A stretch of DNA of 64,000 bases from an uncultured Lachnospiraceae bacterium (GCA_910579275.1 CAJTTO010000009.1:1-64000), one strand, 5' to 3'; shown: positions 50,447 to 60,293, counted from the first letter of the stretch. Translations and numbers: made by a program. Notes: generated by a model from the sequence alone, not told the origin.

Positions 50447-51829
50447 ATGGATGATGGAGGGGCTTCGGCCTGTAGTATGTTTATTTTTTTTGCTTTGCTC
50501 ATAATCGAGGCAATTCTGACCGGTTTCAACAAAGCAATACCTATTTTGAATGAAAAGGAAATCGAACGCAGGGCAGTGGAGGAGAAAGACAAGAAGTCAA
50601 TCCTGCTCAACCGGATAATTGAACGTTCTACAATATATGTCAATTCTATCCAGATGATAACGACACTGGTAGAGCTTGTGATGGGGTACTTTTTTCTCCC
50701 GCGGTGGACAGTTGCATTTGGAAGATGGCTTGACCGGCTGGCACTTTTTCAGGAAATGAGTGATGCGGCAAGGCACTGGACAGCGCTGGTACTGGCGGCG
50801 ATTGCTTTAATGTATATTCTGCTTACATTCGGAATTCTTTTTCCGAAAAAGATTGCACAGAAATATCCGGATGCGTGGGCGTACCGCTTTATCCGCCCGA
50901 TACAATTTTTAAGGACTGCGCTTTATCCGCTGACAGGCATAATCGCGGTTTCGGCGAATGCCCTCCTTCGGGTTTTCGGTCTGCGGAATGCGGATGAACA
51001 GGCAGACGTGACGGAGGAAGAAATCATTTCCATGGTAAACGAGGGACACGAGCTGGGCGTCCTCGAGGCGGGCGAGGTGGAAATGATTACAAATATTTTC
51101 GAATTTGGTGACAAGGAAGCAAGTGACATCATGACGCACCGCAATAACATTATGGCGATTGACAGCAGTATGCCGTTCAAGGATGCGCTCAATTTTATGC
51201 TGAAGGAGAGCAACAGCAGATACCCTGTGTATGAAGAAAACCTTGACCATATTCTTGGTGTGCTGTACCTGAAAGATGCCATGCGGATACATACTTCTGA
51301 CGAGAGTCTGAATCATCCGGTCGGAACAGTGGACGGGCTTCTCCGTGAGGCTGTGTACGTTCCGGAAACCAAAAATATTGATGACCTGTTCCGCAGCATG
51401 CAGTCCGAAAAAAATCAGATGGTGATTGTCATGGACGAGTACGGGCAGACTTCGGGTCTTGTCACGATGGAGGATATTCTTGAGGAAATCGTTGGAAATA
51501 TCATGGACGAGTACGATCCCGAGGAAAACCATATCGAAGAGAAAGGCGAAAACGAATATGTTATCGAGGGGATGACAAAGCTTGAGGATCTGAAGGAACG
51601 GTTCGGAATTTCTTTTGGAGAGACGGAATTTGAGACGCTCAACGGCTATATGATATCAAAGCTTGACCGCATACCGGACGAGGATGAAAATTCCGAGGTC
51701 GAGGTTGACGGGTATACTTTTCAGATCGTAAAGGTGGAGAAGAATGTGATACAATCCGTTCTTGTCAAAAAAGTAGAACAGGGGCAGCCGGAATCCGAAC
51801 AGGATATGGAGCCCTCTGAAAATATATAA
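50447..51829 (+). CDS. CNNM/CorC-type hemolysin family transporter
   Basis: A 460-residue membrane protein of the CNNM/CorC (HlyC) family, which handles Mg or related divalent ions. The N-terminal DUF21 domain has four membrane segments (about 7-30, 65-90, 105-130 and 150-175). Two CBS domains follow (about 210-335; ASDIMTHRNNIMAIDS, GLLREAVYVPETKNIDDLF), then the CorC_HlyC domain, with DEYGQTSGLVTMEDILEEIVG near 325-345. The C-terminal tail is acidic. AAGGAG at the ATG supports the start. Confidence 0.92.
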   Translation: MDDGGASACSMFIFFALLIIEAILTGFNKAIPILNEKEIERRAVEEKDKKSILLNRIIERSTIYVNSIQMITTLVELVMGYFFLPRWTVAFGRWLDRLALFQEMSDAARHWTALVLAAIALMYILLTFGILFPKKIAQKYPDAWAYRFIRPIQFLRTALYPLTGIIAVSANALLRVFGLRNADEQADVTEEEIISMVNEGHELGVLEAGEVEMITNIFEFGDKEASDIMTHRNNIMAIDSSMPFKDALNFMLKESNSRYPVYEENLDHILGVLYLKDAMRIHTSDESLNHPVGTVDGLLREAVYVPETKNIDDLFRSMQSEKNQMVIVMDEYGQTSGLVTMEDILEEIVGNIMDEYDPEENHIEEKGENEYVIEGMTKLEDLKERFGISFGETEFETLNGYMISKLDRIPDEDENSEVEVDGYTFQIVKVEKNVIQSVLVKKVEQGQPESEQDMEPSENI

Positions 51830-51856
51830 AGAGTGAAGATAAAGGAGAATTAGAAT

Positions 51857-52585
51857 ATGTCAGGACATTCAAAGTTTGCGAACATTAAACACAAAAAGGA
51901 AAAAAATGATGCGGCAAAGGGAAAAATCTTTACGATTATCGGGCGTGAGATTGCAGTTGCAGTTAAGGAGGGCGGACCAGACCCCGCCAACAATTTCAAG
52001 CTTGCACAGGTGATCGCAAAGGCTAAGGCGAACAATATGCCAAACGACACGATTGACCGCGGCATCAAGAAGGCAGCAGGTGACGGAAATGCAGTAAATT
52101 ACGAGCACGTTACATATGAGGGTTACGGACCGAACGGAATCGCTATTATTGTAGAGGCGCTCACAGACAACAAGAACAGGACAGCGGCAAATGTCAGAAG
52201 TGCATTTACAAAGGGGAACGGAAGCATTGGAACGCAGGGGTGTGTTTCCTTTATGTTTGACGAAAAGGGACAGATTATTATTGACAAGGAAGAGTGCGGT
52301 ATGGGTGCGGACGACCTTATGATGGTTGCACTTGACGCGGGTGCGGAGGATTTTTCAGAGGAGGATGACAGCTTCGAAATTATCACGATGCCGGACGATT
52401 TCAATGCTGTGTATCAGGCTTTGCAGGACAACAATATTGCCATGGCAAGTGCTGAGGTTACAATGATTCCCCAGAACTATGTGTCACTTACGGATGAGAC
52501 AGCCGTGAAAAACCTGAACAGGACGCTTGACATGCTTGACGAGGATGACGATGTGCAGGCAGTGTACCATAACTGGGAGGAGTAG
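51857..52585 (+). CDS. YebC/PmpR-type protein
   Basis: A 242-residue YebC-family protein, the normal size. The start MSGHSKFANIKHKKEKNDAAKGK is the family signature (read as SGHSKFANIKHKK), followed by GGPDPANNFKLAQVIAKAKANNMP and YEGYGPNGIAIIVEALTDN. These proteins were first called transcription regulators but are now known to aid translation through polyproline stalls. It lies 27 bases after the CorC gene and precedes a strong promoter for tyrS. Confidence 0.93.
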   Translation: MSGHSKFANIKHKKEKNDAAKGKIFTIIGREIAVAVKEGGPDPANNFKLAQVIAKAKANNMPNDTIDRGIKKAAGDGNAVNYEHVTYEGYGPNGIAIIVEALTDNKNRTAANVRSAFTKGNGSIGTQGCVSFMFDEKGQIIIDKEECGMGADDLMMVALDAGAEDFSEEDDSFEIITMPDDFNAVYQALQDNNIAMASAEVTMIPQNYVSLTDETAVKNLNRTLDMLDEDDDVQAVYHNWEE

Positions 52586-52606
52586 GGAATATTACCTATT
52601 TCAGGG

Positions 52607-52635
52607 TTGACAAATTCTAAACGATCCGTTATAAT
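52607..52635 (+). promoter_or_regulatory. Consensus sigma-A promoter for the tyrS leader
   Basis: TTGACA (52607-52612), a 17-base spacer and TATAAT (52630-52635) are a perfect match to consensus. Confidence 0.85.
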
Positions 52636-52641
52636 TTCTAC

Positions 52642-52983
52642 ATAGTTAAAGGCTATGAAGAGAAAAAGTAGCTTTCATGGGAACTTACAGAAAGCAGCCG
52701 GCTGATGAGAGGCGCAAGGGAAAGTGAAAGGGAATACATCTTGGAGTTGCACACCGAAATCCGCGTACATGTTCATGAGCGCGCAAGAGTAGACTGTGAC
52801 GGAGTCCCCAAACGTTATATTGGGAAGAGTATCGGAAAGAATGCGAAAGCATATTCGTTTCCCGTACTTGCAGAGGCATAGGGCGTGAGTCCTGTGTGAA
52901 AAAAGGTGGTAACACGTGGTATGCATATAAATGAAAAATACCTCGTCCTTTGAATGAAGCACATTCAGGGGACGAGTTTTTTG
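52642..52983 (+). promoter_or_regulatory. Tyr-specific T-box leader
   Basis: The 520-base gap before tyrS holds a T-box. Stem I begins near 52665 and carries a TAC (Tyr) specifier at 52735-52737 in GGGAATACATC. The T-box sequence AAGGTGGTAACACG is at 52903-52916, with TGGT able to pair with an ACCA tRNA end. A terminator (52942-52983) is the off state: CTCGTCC/GGACGAG plus six T. Uncharged tRNA-Tyr would let tyrS be transcribed. Confidence 0.92.
52942..52983 (+). terminator. T-box attenuator terminator
   Basis: CTCGTCC (52942-52948) pairs with GGACGAG (52970-52976), with an inner GAATG/CATTC pair, followed by TTTTTT. Confidence 0.9.
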
Positions 52984-53105
52984 CATTCCATGCAGAAAAG
53001 TATGCCGCCAAGGCGGCGCATGGAGACGTACAGTGAGTAAGTGAGACCATACTTGATTGTACAGAATACTAGTCCCCGCGTCAACAGTGAAAGGAGAGAA
53101 AGAGA

Positions 53106-54326
53106 ATGCAATTGTATGATGAATTAGTGGCAAGAGGACTCATTGCCCAAGTGACAGACGAACAAGAAATCAGGGAAATGGTGAATGCAGGAAAAGCTGT
53201 ATTTTACATTGGATTTGATCCGACGGCAGACAGCCTTCACGTAGGGCATTTCATGGCACTCTGTCTGATGAAACGCCTCCAGATGGCAGGAAACAGACCA
53301 ATAGCCCTGATTGGCGGGGGCACAGCCATGATTGGAGACCCCTCCGGCAAGACGGATATGCGCAAGATGATGACAACGGAAACCATACAGCATAATGTGG
53401 ACTGCTTCAAAGAGCAGATGAGCAAGTTCATTGAATTTGGTGAAGGCAAGGCAATGCTGGTCAATAATGCGGACTGGATCCTTGATCTTAACTACATGGA
53501 TGTTTTGCGTGAGGTAGGACCGCACTTTTCCGTAAACAGAATGCTGGCGGCAGAGTGCTACAAACAGCGCATGGAGAAAGGGCTTACATTTTTAGAGTTC
53601 AATTACATGATTATGCAGAGCTTTGACTTCTACACGCTATTTCAGAAATACGGCTGCAATATGCAGTTTGGCGGAGATGATCAGTGGAGCAACATGCTTG
53701 GCGGCACGGAGTTGATTCGCCGTAAGCTTGGCAAGGACGCATATGCTATGACAATCAACCTCCTGTTGAATTCGGAAGGCAAAAAGATGGGCAAGACGGA
53801 GTCCGGCGCTGTGTGGCTTGATGCCGAAAAAACGTCACCGTATGAGTTTTTCCAGTACTGGAGAAATGTATCTGACGCGGACGTGATTAAGTGCCTGAAA
53901 ATGCTTACATTCCTTCCGCTTGAGGAGATTGAAGCGATGGAAAAATGGGAAGGCAGCGAACTTAATAAGGCAAAGGAAATTCTTGCATTTGAGCTGACGC
54001 AGCTGGTACATGGCACCGAGGAGGCGCAGAAAGCAAAAGAGGCAGCCGCTGCACTGTTTGCGGGTGGCGCAAACTCAGAGAATATGCCGAAGACAGAACT
54101 GACGGATGATGATTTTACAGATGGCAGCATTGACATCCTGTCCCTCCTTGTGAGAGCGGGAATGACCACGTCAAAATCCGAGGCAAGGCGTGCCGTGGAG
54201 CAGGGCGGCGTATCCGTGAATGGGGAAAAAGTGACCGATGTCAAGGCTGTATTTGACAAAGCAGCTTTCGCGGAAGAATTTGTCCTCAAAAAAGGGAAAA
54301 AGAGCTTTCAAAGAATTGTTCTTTAA
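53106..54326 (+). CDS. tyrS: Tyrosyl-tRNA synthetase
   Basis: A 406-residue class I synthetase, the usual TyrRS size. The HIGH box appears as LHVGH in IGFDPTADSLHVGHF. The Tyr-binding segment is NYMIMQSFDFYTLF. GGDDQWSNMLGG and the KMSKS-like KMGKT (in SEGKKMGKTESG) are present. The C-terminal S4 RNA-binding domain (about 340-406) has SKSEARRAVEQGGVSVNG. AAAGGAG before the ATG. It is controlled by the T-box upstream. Confidence 0.97.
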   Translation: MQLYDELVARGLIAQVTDEQEIREMVNAGKAVFYIGFDPTADSLHVGHFMALCLMKRLQMAGNRPIALIGGGTAMIGDPSGKTDMRKMMTTETIQHNVDCFKEQMSKFIEFGEGKAMLVNNADWILDLNYMDVLREVGPHFSVNRMLAAECYKQRMEKGLTFLEFNYMIMQSFDFYTLFQKYGCNMQFGGDDQWSNMLGGTELIRRKLGKDAYAMTINLLLNSEGKKMGKTESGAVWLDAEKTSPYEFFQYWRNVSDADVIKCLKMLTFLPLEEIEAMEKWEGSELNKAKEILAFELTQLVHGTEEAQKAKEAAAALFAGGANSENMPKTELTDDDFTDGSIDILSLLVRAGMTTSKSEARRAVEQGGVSVNGEKVTDVKAVFDKAAFAEEFVLKKGKKSFQRIVL

Positions 54327-54361
54327 AAAACCGCGTGTGCATAATGCACACGCGGTTTTTT
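54324..54361. terminator. Bidirectional terminator between tyrS and prs
   Basis: AAAAACCGCGTGTGC pairs perfectly with GCACACGCGGTTTTT around ATAAT. The A and T runs suit both strands. Confidence 0.9.
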
Positions 54362-54379
54362 ATGCAAAATCCAATCCCT

Positions 54380-55570
54380 CTATACGGCATAGATTTCTCC
54401 GCCCTTGTTATAGATATCAAGAATCTGCTGGATTTTTTCGGTAGGAGACGTAATTGGCTCCATGGATAAGTCATGGTTTGTGAAGTCGATGATGGATGCA
54501 AGGAACTTGCTCATATCAGCCTCAATATAATAAGGTCTTGTCAATAATTCAGGCGGACGATAGGAGAGGTTTGTGGTAATCACCTTGTCAAATACACCCT
54601 CCTGATATGCCTTGTCAAACGCATCAAGTCCGTTTGTAAAGATTCCAAAGGTGGTACAGATAAACACGCGTCGGGCTTTCATTTCCTTCAACTGTCTGGA
54701 CGTATCAATCATGCTTTCGCCGGATGAAATCATGTCGTCGATGATGATGATATCTTTTCCTTCGATGTCATTTCCAAGAAATTCGTGTGCGACAATCGGA
54801 TTTTTGCCATTTACAATGGTGGAGTAGTCACGCCTTTTGTAAAACATTCCTGTATCGGCTCCCAGTACCGATGAAAAATAAATGGCTCTGTCCAAGGCAC
54901 CCTCGTCGGGCGAGATGACGATGACGTGCTCCTTGTCCAGTATCAGGTCTTTCTCGGCGCGCAGAAGTGCCCGTGTAAACTGATAGTGTGCGGGAAAATT
55001 GTCAAAACCGCTCAGCGGTGCGGCATTCTGGATTCTGGGGTCGTGTGCGTCAAATGTAATGAAGTTGGTCACCCCCATTTTGGTCAGCTCTTCAAAGGCA
55101 TATGCACAGTCGAGGGACTCCCTGCCTGTTCTCCTGTGCTGCCTGCCCTCATATAAAAATGGCATGATGACATTAATGCGGTGTGCCTTGCCGTTTGTCG
55201 CGGCGATGACACGTTTCAGATCCTGATAATGGTCATCAGGTGACATATGGTTGGTGTAGCCGTTCATGGTATATGTGAGACTGTGGTTGCAGACATCCAC
55301 AAGGATAAACAAATCCTTTCCACGCACGGTTTCTTCGAGGACTGCCTTTCCCTCGCCGCTGTTAAAACGTGGTGTCTTGAACTGGAACAGATAATTTTTT
55401 TCGGAGTAACCCTGAAAAGCCGGGTCGTTGTTGTATACATTGTTTACCTTGCTGCGAAAATCAACCAGATAATCGTTTACTTTATTTCCAAGCTCTGCGG
55501 CGCTGTCCAAAACCATTAGTTTTAAGGGGGCAACGGGCATCGCATTTTCTAATTTTTTTAAATATGACAT
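54380..55570 (-). CDS. Ribose-phosphate pyrophosphokinase-like protein (long form)
   Basis: A 396-residue PRPP synthetase-like enzyme (ribose 5-phosphate plus ATP to PRPP). ATG 55570 is chosen because upstream starts lie before or at the transcript start. Signatures: PFLYEGRQHRR, FDAHDPRIQN (metal His/Asp), ISPDEGALDRA, FYKRRD and the PRPP loop DIIIIDDMISSGES. It is about 80 residues longer than ordinary Prs (about 315), with an N-terminal extra region and an insert around GKAVLEETVRGKDLF. This matches a divergent Clostridia subgroup; whether it makes PRPP in vivo as the main enzyme is not shown. Confidence 0.88.
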   Translation of the reverse strand: MSYLKKLENAMPVAPLKLMVLDSAAELGNKVNDYLVDFRSKVNNVYNNDPAFQGYSEKNYLFQFKTPRFNSGEGKAVLEETVRGKDLFILVDVCNHSLTYTMNGYTNHMSPDDHYQDLKRVIAATNGKAHRINVIMPFLYEGRQHRRTGRESLDCAYAFEELTKMGVTNFITFDAHDPRIQNAAPLSGFDNFPAHYQFTRALLRAEKDLILDKEHVIVISPDEGALDRAIYFSSVLGADTGMFYKRRDYSTIVNGKNPIVAHEFLGNDIEGKDIIIIDDMISSGESMIDTSRQLKEMKARRVFICTTFGIFTNGLDAFDKAYQEGVFDKVITTNLSYRPPELLTRPYYIEADMSKFLASIIDFTNHDLSMEPITSPTEKIQQILDIYNKGGEIYAV

Positions 55571-55607
55571 GATGTATGGATTCCTTTCAAATAAGTCGTT
55601 CATATAA

Positions 55608-55636
55608 TTTATATCATTCAGGTAGTGACACGTCAA
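55608..55636 (-). promoter_or_regulatory. Sigma-A promoter for the PRPP synthetase-like gene
   Basis: On the minus strand, TTGACG (55636-55631), a 17-base spacer and TATAAA (55613-55608). The expected transcript start near 55601 supports ATG 55570. Confidence 0.7.
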
Positions 55637-55756
55637 GGAATTTCTAGTATAATCCACATTAAATAGTAACAGTTGTTCCTTTGGGTTCCTGTTACATGAA
55701 ATACCTTAGAGCGTGTTTTGTGAGGATTATTAAAAATAGAATAAAGGAAAAGGAAA

Positions 55757-57082
55757 ATGAAAAAAGAACATTTACACATTGTAGAGCAGGTAGCGCCGGA
55801 CAGCATCGCGGAGGAACTTGAAATTGAATCGGGTGATGCGATTGTGGCCATTAACGGTAATGCAATAGAGGATATTTTTGATTACCAGTACTTTACACAG
55901 GATGAATATATAGAGGTACTGATACGGAAACCCTCAGGGGAGGAGTGGCTTCTGGAGATTGACAAGGAATACGACGAGGATTTGGGGATTACGTTTGCAA
56001 ACGGTTTGATGGATGAATATCGTTCCTGCCGCAACAAATGTATTTTCTGCTTTATAGACCAGATGCCAAAAGGAATGCGCGATACACTGTATTTCAAGGA
56101 TGACGATTCTAGGTTGTCCTTTCTGCAGGGAAATTATGTGACACTTACAAATATGTCAGATGAGGATATAGACCGCATTATTCGCTACAACCTGTCGCCG
56201 ATTAATGTTTCTTTTCAGACTACCAATCCGGAACTGCGCTGTAAAATGCTGAACAATCGTTTTGCGGGGCAGGCGCTGGAAAAGGCGTGGAGACTTGCCC
56301 GCGCCGGAATTGCGATGAATGGGCAGATTGTATTGTGTAAGGGAGTCAATGACGGGGAAGAACTAGAGCGCAGTATCAGGGATTTGTCGGAATTTCTGCC
56401 GAATCTGGAAAGTGTCTCGGTTGTCCCTGTGGGACTGTCGAAATACCGTGAGGGGTTGTTTCCGCTGGAACCGTTTACGAAAGAGGACGCAAGGAAGGTG
56501 CTTTCTATAATCCACAGATGGCAGGACAAGCTGTTTTGCGCGCAGGGTGTTCATTTTATTCATGCAAGTGACGAGTGGTATATTCTTGCGGAGGAAGACT
56601 TGCCGGAGGAGGAGCGCTATGACGGCTATCTGCAGCTTGAGAACGGAGTCGGGATGCTGCGGCTTTTGATGGATGAGTTTCAGGAAGCTTTTGAGACACT
56701 GAAAAGAACAAAAGGTGCGGAGATTTTGCCAAAGGAAATTTCCGTTGCCACCGGAAAGCTCGCGCACAGCTTTATAGCCGATATGGCAGGACAGCTGATG
56801 GCGCAATACCCGCAGCTTTCCATCCATGTATATCCTATAAAAAATGACTTTTTCGGGGAAATGATAACGGTTTCCGGTTTGCTGACAGGGCAGGACTTGC
56901 TGGCACAGCTCAAAACAAGACCGCTTGGCGATAAATTGCTGCTGCCGCAAAACATGTTCAAGAGCGGAGAGACGATATTTCTTGACGATATGACGCTTGA
57001 TACGCTTGAAAAAGCTTTACAAGTGCCGATAGATATTGTAAAATCAAGCGGGCAGGATTTTCTTAATGCGATCGTATTCTGA
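55757..57082 (+). CDS. DUF512/PDZ-like radical-SAM-type protein
   Basis: A 441-residue protein. An N-terminal PDZ-like region (about 1-75; IVEQVAPDSIAEELEIESGDAIVAING as AxxDxIVAING) is followed by a Cys cluster CRNKCIFCF near 92-100, of the CxxxCxxC radical-SAM type. A barrel-like region and the C-terminal DUF512 part follow. The reaction is unknown. It precedes der in many Clostridia, as here. AAAGGAAAAGGA just upstream supports the ATG. Confidence 0.85.
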   Translation: MKKEHLHIVEQVAPDSIAEELEIESGDAIVAINGNAIEDIFDYQYFTQDEYIEVLIRKPSGEEWLLEIDKEYDEDLGITFANGLMDEYRSCRNKCIFCFIDQMPKGMRDTLYFKDDDSRLSFLQGNYVTLTNMSDEDIDRIIRYNLSPINVSFQTTNPELRCKMLNNRFAGQALEKAWRLARAGIAMNGQIVLCKGVNDGEELERSIRDLSEFLPNLESVSVVPVGLSKYREGLFPLEPFTKEDARKVLSIIHRWQDKLFCAQGVHFIHASDEWYILAEEDLPEEERYDGYLQLENGVGMLRLLMDEFQEAFETLKRTKGAEILPKEISVATGKLAHSFIADMAGQLMAQYPQLSIHVYPIKNDFFGEMITVSGLLTGQDLLAQLKTRPLGDKLLLPQNMFKSGETIFLDDMTLDTLEKALQVPIDIVKSSGQDFLNAIVF

Positions 57083-57164
57083 TTAAAGAACGGCATACTT
57101 CCAAGTAGGCTGTGCATATCAACTAGTCAGTACATTAGTATAACATATAGAAATGGAGAGAATA

Positions 57165-58502
57165 ATGGAAAAGAGAAACAAAAAACCCATAGTGGCGATT
57201 GTGGGCAGACCAAATGTCGGGAAATCGACGCTGTTCAATGCACTTGCGGGGGATAAAATTTCAATTGTTAAGGACACGCCAGGCATCACAAGAGACCGCA
57301 TTTATGCGGATGTCACGTGGCTGAACTGGAATTTTACGATGATTGATACTGGAGGAATCGAGCCGGACAGCAAGGATATTATCTTGTCACAGATGCGGGA
57401 GCAGGCGCAGATTGCAATTGACACGGCAGATGTTATTGTATTTCTGGTGGATGTGAAGCAAGGTCTTGTGGACGCGGACGCGAAAGTCGCCGATATGCTT
57501 AGACGCAGCCATAAGCCGGTAGTGCTTGTAGTCAATAAGGTAGACAGTTTTACAAAGATGGAGGCGGATGTCTATGAGTTTTATAACCTCGGCATAGGCG
57601 ACCCCTACCCCATTTCTTCTGCGAACCGTCTTGGAATTGGCGATATGCTCGACGCTGTGACGGATCTGTTCGACAAGGAAGTGATGGAGGACGAGGAGGA
57701 TGACAGGCCGAAGGTAGCGATTGTCGGAAAGCCAAATGTCGGAAAGTCCTCCATCATCAACAAGATTGCAGGCGAAAACCGTGTGATTGTCTCGGAGATT
57801 GCAGGAACAACAAGGGATGCTGTCGACACGGAAATTGTATACAACGATAAGGAATACATTTTTATCGACACGGCGGGGCTGCGCAGGAAAAATAAGATTA
57901 AAGAAGAACTGGAACGGTTTATGATTATCCGCACCGTGAGCGCCGTGGAGCGTGCTGATGTCGTAATTCTTGTGATTGACGCGATAGAGGGCGTCACTGA
58001 GCAGGACGCCAAGATTGCAGGAATCGCCCACGAGCGGGGAAAGGGCATTATTATAGCAGTCAATAAGTGGGATGCCATTGAAAAAGATGATAAGACGATT
58101 TACCGCTTTACGGAGAAAGTAAGAAACACGCTTTCTTTTATGCTGTACGCGGAGATTGTATTTATCTCGGCAGTCACCGGACAGCGGTTAAATAAGCTTT
58201 TTGAGACGATAGACATGGTTATAGAGAATCAGTCCCTGCGCATTTCGACAGGCGTTGTCAACGAGATTGTCACGGAGGCAGTGGCGCTCCAGCAGCCGCC
58301 TTCCGACAAGGGAAAGAGACTCAAAATTTTTTACACGACACAGGTGGGCGTCAAACCGCCGACTTTTGTTGTGTTTGTAAACAGCAAGGAACTGATGCAT
58401 TTTTCGTACACAAGATATCTTGAAAACAAAATAAGGGAAGCGTTTGGATTCAGAGGAACTTCACTAAAATTTATCATCAGGGAGCGAAAGGATGACAAAT
58501 AA
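57165..58502 (+). CDS. der: Ribosome-assembly GTPase Der (EngA)
   Basis: A 445-residue protein with two GTPase domains in tandem, unique to Der, needed for 50S subunit maturation. First domain: P-loop GRPNVGKST (about 13-21), switch region DTPGITRD, NKVD. Second: GKPNVGKSS near 188-196, GTTRDAVDT, DTAGLRRK, NKWD. The C-terminal KH-like domain ends REAFGFRGTSLKFIIRERK. ATG 57165 follows GGAGA; the earlier ATG at 57153 has no site. plsY, gpsA and later spoIVA follow, a conserved order. Confidence 0.97.
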   Translation: MEKRNKKPIVAIVGRPNVGKSTLFNALAGDKISIVKDTPGITRDRIYADVTWLNWNFTMIDTGGIEPDSKDIILSQMREQAQIAIDTADVIVFLVDVKQGLVDADAKVADMLRRSHKPVVLVVNKVDSFTKMEADVYEFYNLGIGDPYPISSANRLGIGDMLDAVTDLFDKEVMEDEEDDRPKVAIVGKPNVGKSSIINKIAGENRVIVSEIAGTTRDAVDTEIVYNDKEYIFIDTAGLRRKNKIKEELERFMIIRTVSAVERADVVILVIDAIEGVTEQDAKIAGIAHERGKGIIIAVNKWDAIEKDDKTIYRFTEKVRNTLSFMLYAEIVFISAVTGQRLNKLFETIDMVIENQSLRISTGVVNEIVTEAVALQQPPSDKGKRLKIFYTTQVGVKPPTFVVFVNSKELMHFSYTRYLENKIREAFGFRGTSLKFIIRERKDDK

Positions 58503-58532
58503 GAAGGTAATAGGAAAGGATATGATGAAGAA

Positions 58533-59180
58533 ATGATACGCTTGGTATGTTTGTTAATCGGCTATATCTTTGGGTGTTTTCAGACATCCTATATTTACGG
58601 GAGGCTTCATGGCATAGACATCAGAAAACATGGCAGCGGAAATGCAGGCACGACAAACTCACTGCGTGTCCTTGGAAAAAAAGCAGGTGCAATTGTTCTG
58701 ATTTGTGATATTATAAAGACAGGACTGGTAATGACGCTTGTCAGGTTCTTATTCCGTGAGCAGTATGGAGATATCCTGTACCTGCTTGTAATCTACGCGG
58801 CGGCAGGCTCGATTTTGGGACACAATTTTCCGTTCTATCTTGGTTTTAAGGGTGGTAAGGGAATTGCCTGTACAGCGGGACTGGTTCTCTTTTTTCATCC
58901 CTATATGATTATACCGCAGGTAATAACCTTTTTCGGAATCTTTTTTACAACACATTATGTATCGCTGGGTTCTTTGGTGGTGGAGCTTGTGCTGATTGCG
59001 GAGATGGTCATTTTCGGGCAGATGGGCTTGTGGGGAATGGAGCAGGCGGCGTTAAATGAGCTATATGCTGTAACCGCACTTCTGGCGATGCTTGCATTCT
59101 GGGGGCATCGGGCAAACATCCGCAGACTGGTACATAAAGAGGAAAGAAAGACTTATCTGAGTAAGAAAAGTGAACAGTAA
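58533..59180 (+). CDS. plsY: Glycerol-3-phosphate acyltransferase PlsY
   Basis: A 215-residue membrane acyltransferase that transfers an acyl group from acyl-phosphate to sn-glycerol 3-phosphate, the first step of phospholipid synthesis. Five membrane segments are expected. HGSGNAGTTNSLRVLGKKAG near 34-53 is the first catalytic loop (GSGNxGxTN) and GHNFPFYLGFKGGKGIACT the second (GHxFP..FKGGKG), both complete. It lies 30 bases after der and 31 before gpsA, which makes the next lipid precursor. Confidence 0.95.
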   Translation: MIRLVCLLIGYIFGCFQTSYIYGRLHGIDIRKHGSGNAGTTNSLRVLGKKAGAIVLICDIIKTGLVMTLVRFLFREQYGDILYLLVIYAAAGSILGHNFPFYLGFKGGKGIACTAGLVLFFHPYMIIPQVITFFGIFFTTHYVSLGSLVVELVLIAEMVIFGQMGLWGMEQAALNELYAVTALLAMLAFWGHRANIRRLVHKEERKTYLSKKSEQ

Positions 59181-59211
59181 TCATAGCAAATGGAAAGATT
59201 GGGGTAAAGCC

Positions 59212-60231
59212 ATGGCAAAAGTAGGAATCATAGGGGCAGGAAGCTGGGGAATTGCATTGTCAGTGCTTCTGCACAATAACGGACATAATATCACGGTGTG
59301 GTCGGCGCTGGCAGATGAAATTGAAATGCTCAAGAGGGAACATGAGCACAAGGACAAGCTTTCGGGCGTAAAACTTGCAGAGGATGTCCTCTTCGCAACC
59401 GAGCTTCCGGATGCCGTCAGGGAAAAAGACATTCTGGTGCTGGCAGTGCCGTCGTCATTCACGAGGGCGACAGCGCATAATATGAGGGAGTACGTGGCAG
59501 ACGGGCAAATCATTGTAAACGTGGCGAAAGGCATCGAGGAATCGACACTTATGACACTTTCACAGGTGATAGAGCAGGAAATTCCGCAGGCGGATGTGGC
59601 TGTTTTGTCCGGACCTTCCCATGCCGAGGAGGTTGGAAAGTGCATTCCCACAACGATTGTGGTGGGCGCAGGGACGAAGAAGACAGCAGAGTATATCCAG
59701 AATGTTTTTATGAGTGACGTATTCCGGGTTTATACAAGCCCTGACGTGCTTGGCATCGAGCTTGGGGCAGCACTGAAAAATGTAGTCGCCTTGGCAGCAG
59801 GCATCGCGGACGGACTTGGCTATGGCGACAACACAAAGGCAGCACTGATAACACGCGGCATTACGGAAATTGCAAGACTTGGAATAGAGATGGGCGGAAA
59901 GTTTGAAACGTTCTGCGGCCTGTCAGGTATAGGGGATTTGATTGTGACCTGTGCAAGCATGCACAGCCGGAACAGGCGCGCCGGAATCCTTATTGGTCAG
60001 GGAAAGACGATGGAGGAAGCCATGGCGGAAGTAAAGATGGTCGTGGAGGGCGTTTTTTCCGCAAAGGCGGCGATGGGGCTTGCGAAAAAATACAATGTGG
60101 AGCTTCCCATTATCGAACAGGTCAACGAAGTGCTTTTCAACAAGAAACCAGCCGCGGCGGCAGTCAGGGACTTGATGATACGTGACAAAAAGATAGAAAT
60201 TACGCATGATGACGCGGATTGGAAAATATGA
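59212..60231 (+). CDS. gpsA: NAD(P)-dependent glycerol-3-phosphate dehydrogenase
   Basis: A 339-residue enzyme reducing dihydroxyacetone phosphate to sn-glycerol 3-phosphate. Rossmann motif GAGSWGIALS near 8-17; substrate motifs SGPSHAEEV, ELGAALKNVVALAAGIADGLGYGDNTKAAL (Lys in ALKN) and GIGDLIVTC. ATG 59212 has GGGG about 9 bases upstream, so the N-terminal extension from 59170 is rejected. It supplies the substrate of plsY. Confidence 0.97.
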   Translation: MAKVGIIGAGSWGIALSVLLHNNGHNITVWSALADEIEMLKREHEHKDKLSGVKLAEDVLFATELPDAVREKDILVLAVPSSFTRATAHNMREYVADGQIIVNVAKGIEESTLMTLSQVIEQEIPQADVAVLSGPSHAEEVGKCIPTTIVVGAGTKKTAEYIQNVFMSDVFRVYTSPDVLGIELGAALKNVVALAAGIADGLGYGDNTKAALITRGITEIARLGIEMGGKFETFCGLSGIGDLIVTCASMHSRNRRAGILIGQGKTMEEAMAEVKMVVEGVFSAKAAMGLAKKYNVELPIIEQVNEVLFNKKPAAAAVRDLMIRDKKIEITHDDADWKI

Positions 60232-60293
60232 TTTCTAAATAGAAAAAGAGACAAATGATTTATGTCTTGACAATACAGAAAGGAATATACGAA

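Noticed and set aside
55571..55657. 29-residue longer start for the PRPP synthetase-like protein
   Set aside because: It lies upstream of the promoter -10 box, so it would not be in the transcript.
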